This document shows positions 12,899-13,151 of a stretch of DNA of 13,151 nucleotides, in pieces. A model generated the notes under the pieces. That model did no database searches. It saw only the letters and a program-made list of their open reading frames with translations, and had not been told where the DNA came from. Made by a program: the position numbers and the translations under genes. Within the stretch, counting starts at the first letter, position 1. Every line of letters begins with the position of its first letter. The stretch is from NCBI GenBank assembly GCA_002381155.1, contig DFQX01000072.1, positions 1 through 13,151 of the forward strand, written 5' to 3'. The DNA comes from Flavobacteriaceae bacterium UBA3478. Lineage in GTDB: Bacteria; Bacteroidota; Bacteroidia; Flavobacteriales; Flavobacteriaceae.

Positions 12899-13151
12899 TT
12901 AGATCTGATCAGTAAGGTATCTAGTTGTAAACGCACCTTTAACCAATTCTCAATTCTAGGATTTAATTCTGCCTTCTTAGTTGATTTAAGTGCCGAATGA
13001 TAATCTATTTCAAAAACTGGTAAAGTATCCTGAGTGCTGAAGTCGGTTTGAACTCTTGCTGAATAGCCTACCTTATTCACTTCAGGAAATGCAGCTACTA
13101 ACTCCGTACTTACCGCAGTAAATGGAATTGCAAAACTCATAGACTCTTTTA
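12895..13151 (-). CDS. Unrecognised protein, C-terminal fragment (possibly DUF389)
   Basis: The frame stays open to the right edge. A Met at 13140 exists, but the codons before it (for Lys, Glu, Ser) are also open, so this is probably the last 84 or so residues of a longer gene. The fragment is soluble and mixed alpha/beta: AAFPEVNKVGYSARV, then a DTLPVFEIDY strand, then a helix ending NPRIENWLKVRLQLDTLLI. The pattern A-x-FPE, a strand, then a final helix with NWLxxRL resembles the C-terminus of Bacteroidota DUF389 membrane proteins as I remember them, and these can lie beside mlaEF. That is a weak identification. The stop interlocks with the mlaF stop by four bases. Confidence 0.7.
   Translation of the reverse strand, partial: KESMSFAIPFTAVSTELVAAFPEVNKVGYSARVQTDFSTQDTLPVFEIDYHSALKSTKKAELNPRIENWLKVRLQLDTLLIRSN

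Noticed and set aside
1..13151. Horizontal transfer or a mobile island
   Set aside because: No integrase, transposase, tRNA, direct-repeat boundaries or shift in base composition was seen; most genes are core functions with continuous spacing.

Overview
The window is chromosomal DNA from a member of the Bacteroidota, most likely a Flavobacteriales-type marine bacterium. Four things point there: no gene start has a convincing Shine-Dalgarno sequence; short intergenic gaps carry the Bacteroidota -7 promoter box TAnnTTTG; an hpt-adk-obg cluster lies divergent from purK-purE; and a PafA-type phosphatase sits beside MlaE/MlaF-like ABC genes. The assignment rests on gene content and motifs only, since no search could be run. 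Base and codon use look even throughout, and I see no insertion sequence, CRISPR array, integrase, tRNA or rRNA.

Left part (1-3892). The tail of a plus-strand cupin gene meets obg end to end. On the minus strand hpt, adk and obg form a tight operon with two 4-base ATGA overlaps (purine salvage, nucleotide energy balance, ribosome-assembly GTPase). A 72-base gap separates hpt from the divergent purK-purE operon (de novo purine synthesis), also joined by ATGA.

Middle part (3878-7725). A membrane protein of the UbiA prenyltransferase type, lacking the first aspartate motif, runs on the minus strand and overlaps the end of purE. Divergent from it is full-length gcvP, the glycine decarboxylase P-protein, which yields one-carbon units used in purine synthesis. 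A strong Rho-independent terminator follows gcvP and is the only one I can see in the window.

Right part (7752-13151). A KAS III-type condensing enzyme and a family 2 glycosyltransferase form a two-gene unit. It runs into a minus-strand periplasmic PafA-like phosphatase. Divergent from that gene is an mlaE-mlaF pair encoding the permease and ATPase of a lipid-trafficking ABC transporter. The window ends inside a minus-strand gene whose C-terminal fragment resembles DUF389 proteins.

The layout is very compact. All four convergent gene pairs overlap at their 3' ends, and two -7 boxes sit exactly four bases before an ATG, which suggests leaderless mRNAs. Most of the region is conserved housekeeping. 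The least understood parts are the UbiA-like protein without its first metal-binding motif, the KAS III-glycosyltransferase pair, and the mlaEF pair with no MCE gene beside it.
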